A DNA stretch of 64,000 nt from NCBI GenBank assembly GCA_006176705.1, contig QRFJ01000057.1:525712-589711 (forward strand), read 5' to 3'. The notes beneath the pieces are model-generated. The model ran no database searches. It was not told the DNA's origin and saw only the letters and a program-made list of their open reading frames with translations. This stretch comes from Cocos nucifera (taxonomy: Eukaryota; Streptophyta; Magnoliopsida; Arecales; Arecaceae). Positions 63,469 to 64,000 of this stretch are shown piece after piece (within the stretch, counting starts at the first letter, position 1; every line of letters starts with the position of its first letter). A program made the position numbers and the translations under genes.

Positions 63469-64000
63469 TGTGAATGCAAATAAATTCGTGGAAAACTAGG
63501 AGACAAGAAGAATTGAGTGTCAAATTAGCAGCCATTGATTGGGTTTTGCTGAGTGGGTTGATTGTAAGCTTTCTGACAACCATACCTCTGCTAATATTGC
63601 TTTCATCTAGGATGCTGTCATCCTGATAAAGGAACTGCAACTGTTTTTCTACCGGTGCAATAATAATTTAACTGCAGGTTTTCCTGCCTCTTTTTTCTAA
63701 TTATCTGTACACTCATAGTCGTTTCCAACACCATGTTCCAAAAGCTGATCCCAAATCTCTGGGACAAGGTATGATGAAGTGATGGTTATGGATATGATGG
63801 TCGTTTTGGGAGCAGCTTATATCAGAAAATGATTAAAGATACAACTGGCTCCCAACATGGGATTGGAGGCAGTACGGCTGCAATGTCAAACGAGGATTTT
63901 TCTTTGTTTTCCTTGTTTTTTCTTGGGAAGGGAACATGCATAGGTTTTGTGTCAGCCTTTAGCTGAGCTTAGCCCAATGGACATCCGAGTGATACGACAT
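63469..64000. other. 3' flank of the CDKAL1-like locus
   Basis: Presumed old 3' untranslated and flanking DNA. No further gene is visible to the right edge. Confidence 0.5.

Overview
The window is nuclear DNA of a flowering plant. The genes are intron-rich and have plant-family products, the introns and intergenic DNA are long and AT-rich, and there are LTR retrotransposons, MITE-like elements and SINE-like copies. Gene structure and repeat style suggest a monocot, probably a palm; that is inference, not proof. One run of N (25921-26898) marks an assembly gap. No operons, CRISPR arrays, rRNA or tRNA genes were seen.

Layout. 1-4715 (-): 5' half of a FAB1-type phosphatidylinositol-3-phosphate 5-kinase gene, running off the left edge, with a probable untranslated first exon near 5814-5990. 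8188-8780: a TIR element with TAA target duplications. 9795-10467 (-): a FAM32A-like gene with an in-frame stop. 14075-19843 (-): a complete four-exon plastid NifU-like (NFU) gene whose last coding segment is repeated in its 3' flank. 21148-39731 (-): a complete 15-exon MLO gene. One MLO intron carries a 6.2-kb Ty3/gypsy (Tat-lineage-like) retrotransposon at 25028-31207; other introns carry a TRIM-like element and a SINE-like copy. 45294-47593 (-): a complete four-exon patellin (Sec14-GOLD) gene. 52800-53531 (+): a DUF295/KIB-type pseudogene with three internal stops. 54705-63468 (+): a CDKAL1-like tRNA methylthiotransferase locus with many lesions, whose large second intron holds a Tourist-like MITE and two solo LTRs, each with intact target duplications.

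The host genes are functionally unrelated (endosomal lipid kinase, plastid Fe-S transfer, calmodulin-binding MLO membrane protein, phosphoinositide-binding patellin). The main story is genome dynamics. Insertions sit in introns of an MLO gene whose reading frame is still intact, next to three decaying gene copies (FAM32A-like, DUF295, CDKAL1-like). I see no convincing new multi-gene system. The most unusual structure is the array at 28932-30110 in the retrotransposon, whose unit is two back-to-back short inverted repeats.
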